Shown one piece after another: positions 1 through 7,437 of a DNA stretch of 64,000 nucleotides (positions are counted from its first letter, which is position 1; every line of letters begins with the position of its first letter). Origin of the DNA: Pirellulaceae bacterium (lineage in GTDB: Bacteria; Planctomycetota; Planctomycetia; Pirellulales; Pirellulaceae); assembly GCA_023382975.1 (NCBI GenBank), contig JAHDXO010000021.1, positions 62,001 through 126,000 on the forward strand, in the 5' to 3' direction. The position numbers and the translations under genes are program-made. The notes below the pieces were generated by a model. It was not told the origin of the DNA. It worked only from the letters and a program-made list of their open reading frames with translations, and made no database searches.

Positions 1-266
1 GCGATGTGCTGGACTTGATCGACTTCGGTGAAGTACTGCAATTCGCGGTCGGATAGGCGCTTCATCTGGCGGCCGAAGCGATAATAGATCGACCGCGGCG
101 ACATGTTCGACAAGCCTTCCTCGATCCGCATCTTGTCGTCCGCTCCCACCGGCCGGAGCAACACCGACGTGCCATCCCGCAGCCAGGCCAGAAATCCGCG
201 CTCGGCTGCTTCGACCCGCACGCCGTGCGACCAATCCCCCAGATCCATCCAGCGTTCTCTGTTCAT
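1..266 (-). CDS. GNAT family acyltransferase, N-terminal part (cut by window edge)
   Basis: The reading frame starts at the ATG at 266 and runs off the left edge, so only about 88 residues are visible. After a short lead, the sequence reads TSVLLRPVGADD, then SPRSIYYRFGRQMKRLSDREL and YFTEVDQVQHI. This is the usual start of GNAT acyltransferases of the Pat type (a Leu-Arg-Pro strand, then the Ser-Arg-Tyr-Arg-Phe helix, then a Thr-Val-Asp strand). Such enzymes move an acyl group from acyl-CoA to a protein lysine or small amine. The acetyl-CoA binding loop lies outside the window, so neither activity nor domain partners can be judged. An in-frame GTG lies seven codons upstream of the ATG. No neighbour is close enough on this strand to form an operon. 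Confidence 0.7.
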   Translation of the reverse strand, partial: MNRERWMDLGDWSHGVRVEAAERGFLAWLRDGTSVLLRPVGADDKMRIEEGLSNMSPRSIYYRFGRQMKRLSDRELQYFTEVDQVQHI

Positions 267-488
267 GCAAGCATCGCCCACCTTAGCCGTTGTCGCTCGA
301 ATTGTAGGCAGAATTGTGACGAGTTACAACGTTTTCGGAAATCGGGTGGCGTGCCGGTATCCACCGGAGATGGGGCTGGAGAGCGGTGACGGCTAATCGC
401 CTCGTTCGGACCCACAGCGGGTGCGTCTAAAGCGTCGATTCTCGACAGCGGCGAGCGGAGAGGTAGCCGGCTGTCGAACGCCCCCTTT

Positions 489-895
489 TCACGCAGTCGC
501 CCAATCCTCTACATCCAGACCGGGCACATCCGCCAGATCGCTGTCGGTGGTGACGACAGTACAATTGCCCAGGCTGCGTGCGATAGCGGCAATTTGCATG
601 TCCACCAGTTGCATAGGGCGACCGGCGCGGCGCAACTCCACGAAAACGCGTCCGAATTCTTCGGCAGCCGCACGATCGAACGGCCAGCAAATGACGCGGC
701 TCAAAGCTCTTCGCAGATGAGGCAGATTTCTCTCCCGGCTCGCACTCAACTCCATCCCGGCAAAAAGTTCACCGACAACAGGCAGGCACCGATGCGAAAT
801 CCCAGTTGCCGTGCTTCCGCAACACGCTGGTCCACACCGCGCCGATGATTGACGAAATGTCCCATCGTGCCCGTATCCAGCAGGTAGCGTTTCAC
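489..895 (-). pseudogene. VapC-like PIN-domain toxin, frameshifted
   Basis: VapC toxins are PIN-domain ribonucleases with an acidic metal site. Here a GTG start at 895 (overlapping the antitoxin stop as GAGTGA) gives KRYLLDTGTMGHFVNHR, the first PIN strand with its Asp, and continues to RIGACL. The expected continuation PVVGELFAGMELSASRERN lies in the next frame, followed by LVDMQIAAIARSLG and VVTTDSDLADVPGLDVEDW, which carry the remaining acidic residues up to the stop at 489. The break is at a CCTG-CCTG tandem (779-786). Three CCTG units would restore one frame of about 136 residues, so loss of one 4-bp unit explains the damage. As read, no intact toxin is made. A sequencing error is possible but less likely given the tandem repeat. 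Confidence 0.75.
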
Positions 896-1191
896 TCGAA
901 CAGCCCCTTCAGCCGGTCGTTCTCTCGAATGCGTTCGTGGTCCGCGATCTGCCGTCGCCAACTGGCCTCATCCGCTTGCTCCTCGGGCGAAATCTCCAGA
1001 GGTTGCAGCGATTGATACCATTCAATCCACTCTGCGATGGCCTCTGGGGAATCGTCCCACTGCTCTTCAGTGAGCCCGCAGGATTCACCTGTGACGAGCG
1101 GTTCGACGAGTACCCGGCAACCGTCCGGCCAGTCGGCAGTGCGGTCCAGGATAATGTGTCCCCCCTGCTTGGTTCCGGTAATGCAACTCAT
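892..1191 (-). CDS. Antitoxin partner of the VapC-like toxin
   Basis: A 99-residue acidic protein. The chosen ATG at 1191 starts MSCITGTKQGGHIILD, a short AbrB-like strand pattern (Gly-x-x-x-x-Gly-x-Ile-x-Leu-Asp) that I associate with planctomycete and cyanobacterial antitoxins encoded just before VapC. A longer frame reaches 1266 but its extra 25 residues are not typical. The C-terminal half is helical and charged (EEQADEASWRRQIADHERIR), suited to wrapping a toxin. The stop overlaps the toxin GTG by 4 bases, so the two are translationally coupled. It probably binds both the toxin and its own promoter. The toxin is frameshifted, so this antitoxin may be an orphan. Confidence 0.6.
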   Translation of the reverse strand: MSCITGTKQGGHIILDRTADWPDGCRVLVEPLVTGESCGLTEEQWDDSPEAIAEWIEWYQSLQPLEISPEEQADEASWRRQIADHERIRENDRLKGLFE

Positions 1192-1478
1192 GTTCGAACC
1201 TGCCGTTGCGAAAACGAACCGATCGGATCTCCAATCTGTCCGTGTGGTATGCGTCATGGCGTCCAATCCGTAGCAACAATTCTAGACGCAGACGGCACGA
1301 ACGGCAATGTCCGGGAAACGGCGTTCTCACGGCTTAGCAGCTTCTGCAGTCACCGGAATCAGTCGGCGCATTGCATCCGTCCAGTCGGTTTGCCATGATG
1401 GGAGCGATTGGTTTTCCACCGCCGAAAACCTCTGCGACACCCGCCTTTGTTTCTCGCTCACCTTCAAGGAGTCTGCCG

Positions 1479-2834
1479 ATGAGTCATTCGATGAGCCGAC
1501 GCGATTGGTTGCGAATTTTGGGAAGTTCCGGTCTGGCCGCGGGCGTCGGATCGCTGGCCGGCAGGAACGCCGGTGCTCAGGAAAGCGGTTTCCAGAGTTC
1601 CATCATCGCCAGCAACAAGATCCAGGAGAATCGCGCCAACCCGACGATCGTCGACGGGCGGGTGATCCAGCCGCAACGGGAACTGCCGGTGCTGCATTCG
1701 ACCGACGTGCTGGTGATCGGCGGCGGGTCGGCGGGCGTCTGCGCGGCGATCGCGGCCAAGCGGGCTGGCGCCGATGTCTGTCTGGTCGAGCGCTACGGGC
1801 ATTTCGGCGGACTGTGGACCGGCGGCCTGGTGCTGATCATCCTGGGACATATCGTCACGGGCAACAAGCAGGTCTGCCAGGGCATCGGCGAGGAGATGAT
1901 GCGCCGCTTGGACAAGATGGACGGCGCGATCATGAATCGGCGTCCCGGGTCGAACCCGACGGTGGACGCCGAAGCGACGAAGTACCTGATGGTCGAGATG
2001 GTGGAGGAAGCCAAGATCGATGTGTTCCTGCACTGCTGGGGCGTCGACGCGATCATGGACGGCAACGCGGTGCGGGGCGCCGTGTTCGAGAGCAAATCGG
2101 GACGGCAGGCGATCCTGGCCAAGGTGGTCGTCGATGCCAGCGGCGACGGCGACCTGTTCGCCGCGGCGGGCGCCGAGTTCGAGCATCGCTCGCACAATAT
2201 CGGGTTGGTGTCGCGGATCGCGAATCTGGACCGGGTCGATCCGGCGAAAGCGGGTGACGCGCCCAAGCCGCGTCCTTTGGGCTCGGTCACGCCGGTGCGA
2301 GGCGTCAACTGGATCAATATGCGCGGCCCGGAAGTCGACGGTCTGGACGTGGCCACGCTGACTCGCATGGAACTGAACCATCGCAAGTTCATCTGGCAGA
2401 GCACCCAACGGACACGGCAGACGCCGGGTTACGAACAAGTCTACCTGACGGAGACCGCGCCGCAGTTGGGCGTTCGGATCACGCGCGTGTTGCACGGTTT
2501 GCACACGCTGACGCGAGACGATCTGCGCGCAGGCAAGCGATTTCCGGACGTCGTGGGCGTCGGCGGCTCGGAGAACGGACAGCACGACGAATGGCAAATC
2601 CCCTACGGCGCCCTGCTGCCGCGGAAGGTCGACAACGTGCTGGCCTCGGGCCGGTGCATCAGCGCGGAGATGCGGATGGCCGACCTGGTGCGGTTGATCC
2701 CCAACTGCTTCGTCACCGGACACGCCGCTGGCGCCGCCGCGGCGGTGTGCGCCGCCGATGGATGTACGCCGCGCGAGGTCGAGGTGGCGAAGGTGCAGAA
2801 GGTTCTGAAAGAGCAGGAAGCGTACTTGGGTTGA
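1479..2834 (+). CDS. Tat-exported FAD-dependent oxidoreductase
   Basis: A 451-residue protein. The ATG at 1479 has AAGGAG nine bases upstream. The N-terminus MSHSMSRRDWLRILGSSGL is a twin-arginine signal followed by a hydrophobic Ala/Gly stretch ending near AGAQ (residue 34). Residues 76-104 (DVLVIGGGSAGVCAAIAAKR, then an acidic strand end at VER) form the FAD-binding Rossmann fold of the FAD_oxidored family, and the C-terminus (VLASGRCISAEMRMADLVRL, then a Gly/Ala-rich helix) is the second FAD contact typical of that family. The substrate is unknown; these enzymes are frequent in planctomycete sugar-degradation loci. It is 25 bp upstream of an iron-sulfur membrane protein on the same strand, which could take its electrons. 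That pairing is inference from position. Confidence 0.85.
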   Translation: MSHSMSRRDWLRILGSSGLAAGVGSLAGRNAGAQESGFQSSIIASNKIQENRANPTIVDGRVIQPQRELPVLHSTDVLVIGGGSAGVCAAIAAKRAGADVCLVERYGHFGGLWTGGLVLIILGHIVTGNKQVCQGIGEEMMRRLDKMDGAIMNRRPGSNPTVDAEATKYLMVEMVEEAKIDVFLHCWGVDAIMDGNAVRGAVFESKSGRQAILAKVVVDASGDGDLFAAAGAEFEHRSHNIGLVSRIANLDRVDPAKAGDAPKPRPLGSVTPVRGVNWINMRGPEVDGLDVATLTRMELNHRKFIWQSTQRTRQTPGYEQVYLTETAPQLGVRITRVLHGLHTLTRDDLRAGKRFPDVVGVGGSENGQHDEWQIPYGALLPRKVDNVLASGRCISAEMRMADLVRLIPNCFVTGHAAGAAAAVCAADGCTPREVEVAKVQKVLKEQEAYLG

Positions 2835-2859
2835 GCCAAGGCGGGAGGATCAAACGCCG

Positions 2860-4071
2860 ATGCGACCGAATGTTGCTGCCGTCCGCTGGCTGGTGCGGAT
2901 CGTCTGCCTGCTGGCAGCCGTCGCCCTGTTGGTTCCGCTGGTGTTCGGAGCCAGCGGACCGGCGGTGTTTCCGGCGCTCAGCCCGCTGGTCGCGATTTCG
3001 GCCGTATTGGCCACCTGGACGGTCCCGGCGTTTGTCTGGTTGGGGCTGATCGTCGGCGCGGTTGCGCTGGTCCGCCACCGCTGGTTTTGTCGCTGGGCGT
3101 GCCCGACCGGATTGTGTGCAGACAGCGCCAGTCGTTTGGGACGGCGCTGCGGACGTCCCTATGCCCGCGTGCCGGCGATCGGGCAGTGGATCGCCTTGTT
3201 GACGCTGGGGGGCGCGTGCCTGGGCTACCCGATGCTGCTGTGGCTGGACCCGCTGGGCATGTTCGCGAGCCTGTTCCGTCTGAGCAGCGCGGACAAGGAC
3301 GTCGCGCTATGGCTCTCGGTGCTCGGCGTGCCGGTGGTCGTGTTGTTGAGCCTTGTCTGGCCCAACCTGTGGTGCGGTCATGTCTGCCCGCTGGGCGCTT
3401 TGCAGGATCTGTTGGGACAGCCCCAACGGCTATGGACACGTTTCCGATCGCACGAGAGCCAGCTTGCCCCGGCGCCTCGGCAGCGGATCGCTCGTCGAAC
3501 CGTGTTGGGCTTGGCGATCGGCGCTGCCTGGGCTTCCGCAGCCGGGTTCGTCCGCGGTGCGGCCCCGCGGCCGCTGCGTCCGCCGGGAGCGGTCAACGAA
3601 CCGCATTTTCTCGGCTTGTGCATCCGTTGCGGGAACTGTTCCCGCGTCTGTCCGGCGGGCATCATCCAGGCCGACTTGATGGATCGCGGCTTGGCGGGAC
3701 TGCTCGCGCCGATAATCCGGATCGACGACGACTACTGTCGCGCCGACTGTGTCGCATGTACCGAAGCGTGTCCCAGCGGTGCGCTGGTGCGTCAAACGCT
3801 GGACAGCAAATTGCGAGCGCGCATCGGCGTCCCGCACGTCGACATGAACGTGTGCCTGTTGGGCGATGGTCGCGAGTGCGCCGCGTGCCGCAACGAGTGC
3901 CCGTACGAGGCCATTCGCTACGAATTTTGCGAAGTCGACTACACCAGTGTGCCGCAAGTCAACCTGGATCGCTGCAACGGCTGCGGCGCCTGCCAGATGG
4001 CCTGCCCGACCTTACCTGACAAGGCGATCATCGTGCGGCCCTGCAGTAGGAACGCGGAGGGAAATTCGTGA
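2860..4071 (+). CDS. NapH-NapG-like fused membrane iron-sulfur protein
   Basis: A 403-residue protein with a GGGAGG ribosome site. Residues 1-180 contain about four membrane segments and two Cys motifs of the NapH type (CRWACPTGLC at 77-86 and CGHVCPLGAL at 172-181). Residues 212-236 (RRTVLGLAIGAAWASAAGF) resemble a twin-arginine signal, here internal. The rest carries four 4Fe-4S sites spaced as in NapG: C254/C257/C260/C264, C293/C297/C300/C304, C332/C340/C343/C347 and C372/C375/C378/C382. NapH and NapG are normally separate quinol-oxidising and periplasmic ferredoxin-like proteins. This one joins them in a single chain. No nitrate reductase gene is nearby, and the upstream FAD enzyme is the likeliest redox partner. 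Confidence 0.8.
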   Translation: MRPNVAAVRWLVRIVCLLAAVALLVPLVFGASGPAVFPALSPLVAISAVLATWTVPAFVWLGLIVGAVALVRHRWFCRWACPTGLCADSASRLGRRCGRPYARVPAIGQWIALLTLGGACLGYPMLLWLDPLGMFASLFRLSSADKDVALWLSVLGVPVVVLLSLVWPNLWCGHVCPLGALQDLLGQPQRLWTRFRSHESQLAPAPRQRIARRTVLGLAIGAAWASAAGFVRGAAPRPLRPPGAVNEPHFLGLCIRCGNCSRVCPAGIIQADLMDRGLAGLLAPIIRIDDDYCRADCVACTEACPSGALVRQTLDSKLRARIGVPHVDMNVCLLGDGRECAACRNECPYEAIRYEFCEVDYTSVPQVNLDRCNGCGACQMACPTLPDKAIIVRPCSRNAEGNS

Positions 4072-4131
4072 GAATTAGAACCTGACCGACCCGCAAGGCG
4101 GTCGGCGATCCGTAGGGGTTGGAACGTTTTT

Positions 4132-4172
4132 CACAGGCTGGCGGCCTGGGTTACGCGGGCTGGCAGCCTGTG
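4132..4172. repeat. Imperfect palindrome, REP-like
   Basis: The arms CACAGGCTG (4132-4140) and CAGCCTGTG (4164-4172) are perfect inverses, and the pairing extends inward to 13 of 15 positions (GGCGGCC against GGCTGGC). This form resembles short intergenic palindromes scattered in planctomycete genomes. No second copy was seen in this window. Confidence 0.5.
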
Positions 4173-4182
4173 CTACGAGACG

Positions 4183-4202
4183 GGCAAGAAATTCTTCTTG
4201 CC
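4183..4202 (+). terminator. Short hairpin with T tail
   Basis: GGCAAGAA (4183-4190), loop ATTC, TTCTTGCC (4195-4202), then TTT. The stem is perfect over 8 bp. It is 111 bp beyond the stop of the iron-sulfur protein gene and could end its transcript, although the T run is short. Confidence 0.35.
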
Positions 4203-4464
4203 TTTCCGCGGCAGACAGATAAGAATGAAGTGAACGGGTCGCACAAACGCAGTGCGAGGGACACTCCAGGCCGTGACGGGGCCGCATTCTCGGCTAGAGC
4301 GGTCGAAGCGGCGAGACTCAAACCGAAAGGAGGGGATCCAGTGCAAATTTGCTGTACTAGCCAACGAGGTGGCCGCACCTAGCGGCGGTCGGCGGGCTGC
4401 CGACTTGTGCAGCCACCCCCTCGTAACACGCGGTCAGCAACCGATCCGTGTTGACGAGAAAACC

Positions 4465-4492
4465 GGCCCGCATCCCGCCCGGGATGCGGGCC
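4465..4492. terminator. Strong bidirectional terminator-like hairpin
   Basis: A perfect 12-13 bp stem (GGCCCGCATCCC paired with GGGATGCGGGCC) with a loop of at most four bases. On the plus strand it is followed by TTCTTCATTTCTT, on the minus strand by GGTTTTC. It lies 15 bp past the stop of the minus-strand isomerase gene and also downstream of the plus-strand operon, so it can serve both convergent units. Confidence 0.65.
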
Positions 4493-4506
4493 TTCTTCAT
4501 TTCTTG

Positions 4507-5469
4507 TTACACGTCGCACAACTGAACGGCTTGCGTCAACCCGGCCATCGGATCGCGAGTGGGGATGAATTCCAAGCCCACATAGCCTTTGTAGCCGATA
4601 TCGATCAAGGCTTTCATGCAGGGCGGGTAGTTGATCTCCTGAGCTTCGTCCAACTCTCCGCGGCCTGGATTGCCAGCGACGTGAACGTGATTGATCGCCT
4701 CGCCGCACTGGCCGATGCGCCGAATGATGTCGCCGTCCATGATCTGGACATGGTAGATATCGAACAGCAGGCCGAAACGCGGCGAACCGACTTGCCGGAT
4801 GATGTCCATGCAGTAATCGACGTGATCGCCTTGATAGCCTGGATGGCCTTTCATCGGGTGATCGCCAGCTCGGGTATTGAGCATTTCGATCGACAGGTTG
4901 ATCTTCTTCTGCTCGGCGTAGCCCACGATCTTCTTGAAGCCCGCGACGCAGTTCTTCATGCCTTCGTCGGGATCAATGACCCGGCGGTTCGGGGGAAGCT
5001 GATCCAAGTCCGGGTTGTTTCCATCGGCCCAGTCGCCGCTCTCTTCGGCATAACCGGTAAACGTGATGACGGTCGGTACGCCAGCATCGGCGGCTTGGTC
5101 GATGCGTTTTCTGAGCATGTCGATGCAGCCGGGCTGGTAGCGGGGGTTGTTCATGCCTTGCACAAACAAATGGCTCGGCGAGATGGCACAGGTCAGCCCG
5201 TGCTTCTTGATGGTTGGCCAATCCTCGGGCGGCGCCAGCTCGATGCTCACGCAACCCAATTTCTTGGCCACCAGACACATCTCGTCCAAGTTCCAGTACG
5301 GGGCGTAACACCACTGGACCAGGGATTGCCGAATCCGCCCGTTCTTGGCGACGGACTCTTGTGCAGAGGCTGCTTGATTCAGGGCCAGCGCGCCGGCTGC
5401 GGCGGTCACGCCTCCGATCCATTGTCGGCGGTCGATGGTTGTGGATGGCGGTTGGTTGCTTGGGTTCAT
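4507..5469 (-). CDS. Tat-exported hydroxypyruvate isomerase-like TIM-barrel protein
   Basis: A 320-residue sugar phosphate isomerase/epimerase family protein. The ATG at 5469 is preceded by GAGGGAC on the coding strand; longer frames to 5568 have no signal. The N-terminus contains DRRQWIGGVTAAAGALAL, a twin-arginine signal ending near AASAQE. The barrel shows the family marks SIELAPPEDWP, ITFTGYAEE, LSIEMLN, FGLLFDIYHVQIMDGD, HVHVAGNPGRGELDE and GYVGLEFIP; the Glu, Asp, His and Glu residues in these match the metal-binding set of the hydroxypyruvate isomerase (Hyi) branch. Export is unusual for the cytoplasmic enzyme but common for planctomycete versions. It is divergent from the kinase gene, with start codons 136 bp apart. 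Confidence 0.8.
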   Translation of the reverse strand: MNPSNQPPSTTIDRRQWIGGVTAAAGALALNQAASAQESVAKNGRIRQSLVQWCYAPYWNLDEMCLVAKKLGCVSIELAPPEDWPTIKKHGLTCAISPSHLFVQGMNNPRYQPGCIDMLRKRIDQAADAGVPTVITFTGYAEESGDWADGNNPDLDQLPPNRRVIDPDEGMKNCVAGFKKIVGYAEQKKINLSIEMLNTRAGDHPMKGHPGYQGDHVDYCMDIIRQVGSPRFGLLFDIYHVQIMDGDIIRRIGQCGEAINHVHVAGNPGRGELDEAQEINYPPCMKALIDIGYKGYVGLEFIPTRDPMAGLTQAVQLCDV

Positions 5470-5605
5470 GTTGGTCCCTCGTTGGTTGTGGGGTCGTGTC
5501 GGCGCTCTCCGGCACCGTAGTACATCGGATGCAGAAGCTACGGTACACTGGCGCCTGCCAAGACGCAAGTCGCGAGCCGATGATCCTGGACAGGGAACGT
5601 TTCAC

Positions 5606-7297
5606 ATGGCCAACAAGAAGCTGGGACCGTATCTGATCGACCGACGCCTGGGCCACGGCGGGATGGGGACGGTCTACGCCGGAGTTCATGAACAGACGGG
5701 ACAGTGGGCCGCGATCAAGGTGCTGTCGGAGAACCTGAGCGCCGATCCTCGATTCCGCGAGCGGTTCATGGGCGAAGTCGAGACACTCAAGCTGTTGCAC
5801 CATCCGAACATCGTCACGTTGGTCGGCTACGGCGAAGAAGACGGCCAGTTGTTCTTCGTCATGGAGTTGGTCGACGGACTCTCGCTAGAGGCCGAGTTGC
5901 AGGCCGGACGACGGTTCCAATGGGACGAGGTGGTCGAGATCGCGGTCCAGGTCTGCGCCGCTCTGAAGCACGCGCACGATCACGGCGTGATTCACCGCGA
6001 CTTGAAGCCCGCCAATCTGCTGCTGACCCCGGACGGAACCGTCAAGCTGACGGACTTCGGCATTGCCAAGCTGTTCGGAGTTACCGGGCTGACGATGGCG
6101 GGCAGCATGATCGGGACGCCGGACTACATGTCGCCGGAGCAGACCGAAGGGCACCCCGCGACGGCTCGGAGCGATTTGTACAGTCTGGGCTGCGTGATGT
6201 ACGCGTTGATTGCCGGCAAGCCGCCGTTCACCAGCCCTTCGATCACCAGGATCATCGACCGGGTCCGTTCGTCCGAGGCACTGCCCTTGCGACGGTTGGT
6301 GCCGGATCTGCCGGAACCGATGGAGCGGATTGTCGCGCAGTTGCTGAACAAGAATCCCGCGCAGCGGATCGCGACACCGCAGTCGCTCGCCAACCTGCTG
6401 CGCGCGATGAAGCACGCTTTGACCAGCCAAGGTGCCGAATCCGAGCCTGAGACGGTCGAGCAATCGCAAGACAACCCCTCGCCGAACGCCCGCGCCGGAT
6501 CGCCGTCCGAACCGAGCCAACTGGTCACGGAGGAACGAGCGACGTTGGACTTCAGCACCGACGAAGCGAGGCGTTTCAAGGGCGAAAAGACGGATTTCCA
6601 ATTGGCCGGCGCCGCGGCCGACGATCCGGGTGAGACGACGGCGTTCGATCCCGAGTCGCCCTCGCCCGCGACTTTGCTGCCAGCTCGGCAAACGCGATTT
6701 ACGGTTGTCCCCGCATCCGGGACGCGGCGCGGACCGGGCGCAGCCAATCAGAGCACTCCGGCGCGCCACGAGAGGTGGATTTCGGCCGGAATCGCTGCCG
6801 CGCTGTTGTTGATCGTGGGATCGTTCATCTGGGCCTTTCTACCTGCCTCGGCCGATCGGTTGTATCAGCGCATCGAGCAAGCCACGGCGAGCGAAGAACC
6901 ACCCCTGCGCTTCGACCGGTGGCTCGACGAGTTCCTGCGCCGCTTCCCCGACGATCCGCGCACCGGCCAAGTGCAGCGTTGGCAGCAGCAGCACGCCTGC
7001 CGCGAATTGCAGCGGGATCTGCAGCGCAAGCTGCGCGGGCTCACCGAACCGGAGCGGCTGTACCTGGAGGGGCTGCGGTTGTCGGAGGAAGGGCAAACCG
7101 CCGACGCTTGCGCGAGTTTCCGGCAAATCGTCCAGCAACTCGAAGCCAGCCAGCCAACGGAACTCGGCGCAACAGGCCGGCGACTGCTGGAACGCGCTCG
7201 CTACCTGTGCGAGGAACTGTCATGTCCCGAGCTGACGGCTGAACCGCCGCTCGAACCGGAAGCCGAACCCGGAACCGAGACGGAAAGCGAGCGATAG
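5606..7297 (+). CDS. Membrane-anchored Ser/Thr protein kinase
   Basis: A 563-residue kinase of the bacterial Hanks type. The ATG at 5606 has AGGGAAC upstream; frames starting earlier overlap the divergent promoter region. The glycine loop is LGHGGMGTVYAG (residues 15-26), the ATP lysine is K38, the catalytic loop HRDLKPAN is at 130-137 and DFG at 150-152, followed by GTPDYMSPEQ. All catalytic residues are present. The kinase domain ends near residue 270; a Ser/Glu/Pro-rich linker leads to one membrane segment at about 391-413. The remaining 150 residues, rich in Arg, Gln and Glu, look helical and TPR-like and would lie outside the membrane as a possible sensor. Substrates are unknown. Confidence 0.9.
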   Translation: MANKKLGPYLIDRRLGHGGMGTVYAGVHEQTGQWAAIKVLSENLSADPRFRERFMGEVETLKLLHHPNIVTLVGYGEEDGQLFFVMELVDGLSLEAELQAGRRFQWDEVVEIAVQVCAALKHAHDHGVIHRDLKPANLLLTPDGTVKLTDFGIAKLFGVTGLTMAGSMIGTPDYMSPEQTEGHPATARSDLYSLGCVMYALIAGKPPFTSPSITRIIDRVRSSEALPLRRLVPDLPEPMERIVAQLLNKNPAQRIATPQSLANLLRAMKHALTSQGAESEPETVEQSQDNPSPNARAGSPSEPSQLVTEERATLDFSTDEARRFKGEKTDFQLAGAAADDPGETTAFDPESPSPATLLPARQTRFTVVPASGTRRGPGAANQSTPARHERWISAGIAAALLLIVGSFIWAFLPASADRLYQRIEQATASEEPPLRFDRWLDEFLRRFPDDPRTGQVQRWQQQHACRELQRDLQRKLRGLTEPERLYLEGLRLSEEGQTADACASFRQIVQQLEASQPTELGATGRRLLERARYLCEELSCPELTAEPPLEPEAEPGTETESER

Positions 7298-7437
7298 TTG
7301 CTTCTCCAGGCCACAAGTCTCGAGTTCGATGGCTTCGCTGGTTGCGGTTTGACGCGATCGGGTCATAATGCAGGGAATCTGCTGGAGATCGTTCGAAGAA
7401 TCTTTGGAATGCACCCCTTTCCGGAGCCTGTCCCGCG

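Larger units (their letters stand above)
4072..4506. other. Intergenic region between convergent genes with palindromes
   Basis: About 435 bp without a convincing gene. It holds a long imperfect palindrome (4132-4172), a short hairpin with a trailing T run (4183-4202) and a strong hairpin (4465-4492), each listed separately. The remaining DNA between 4205 and 4460 shows no coding pattern I trust on either strand. Confidence 0.6.
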
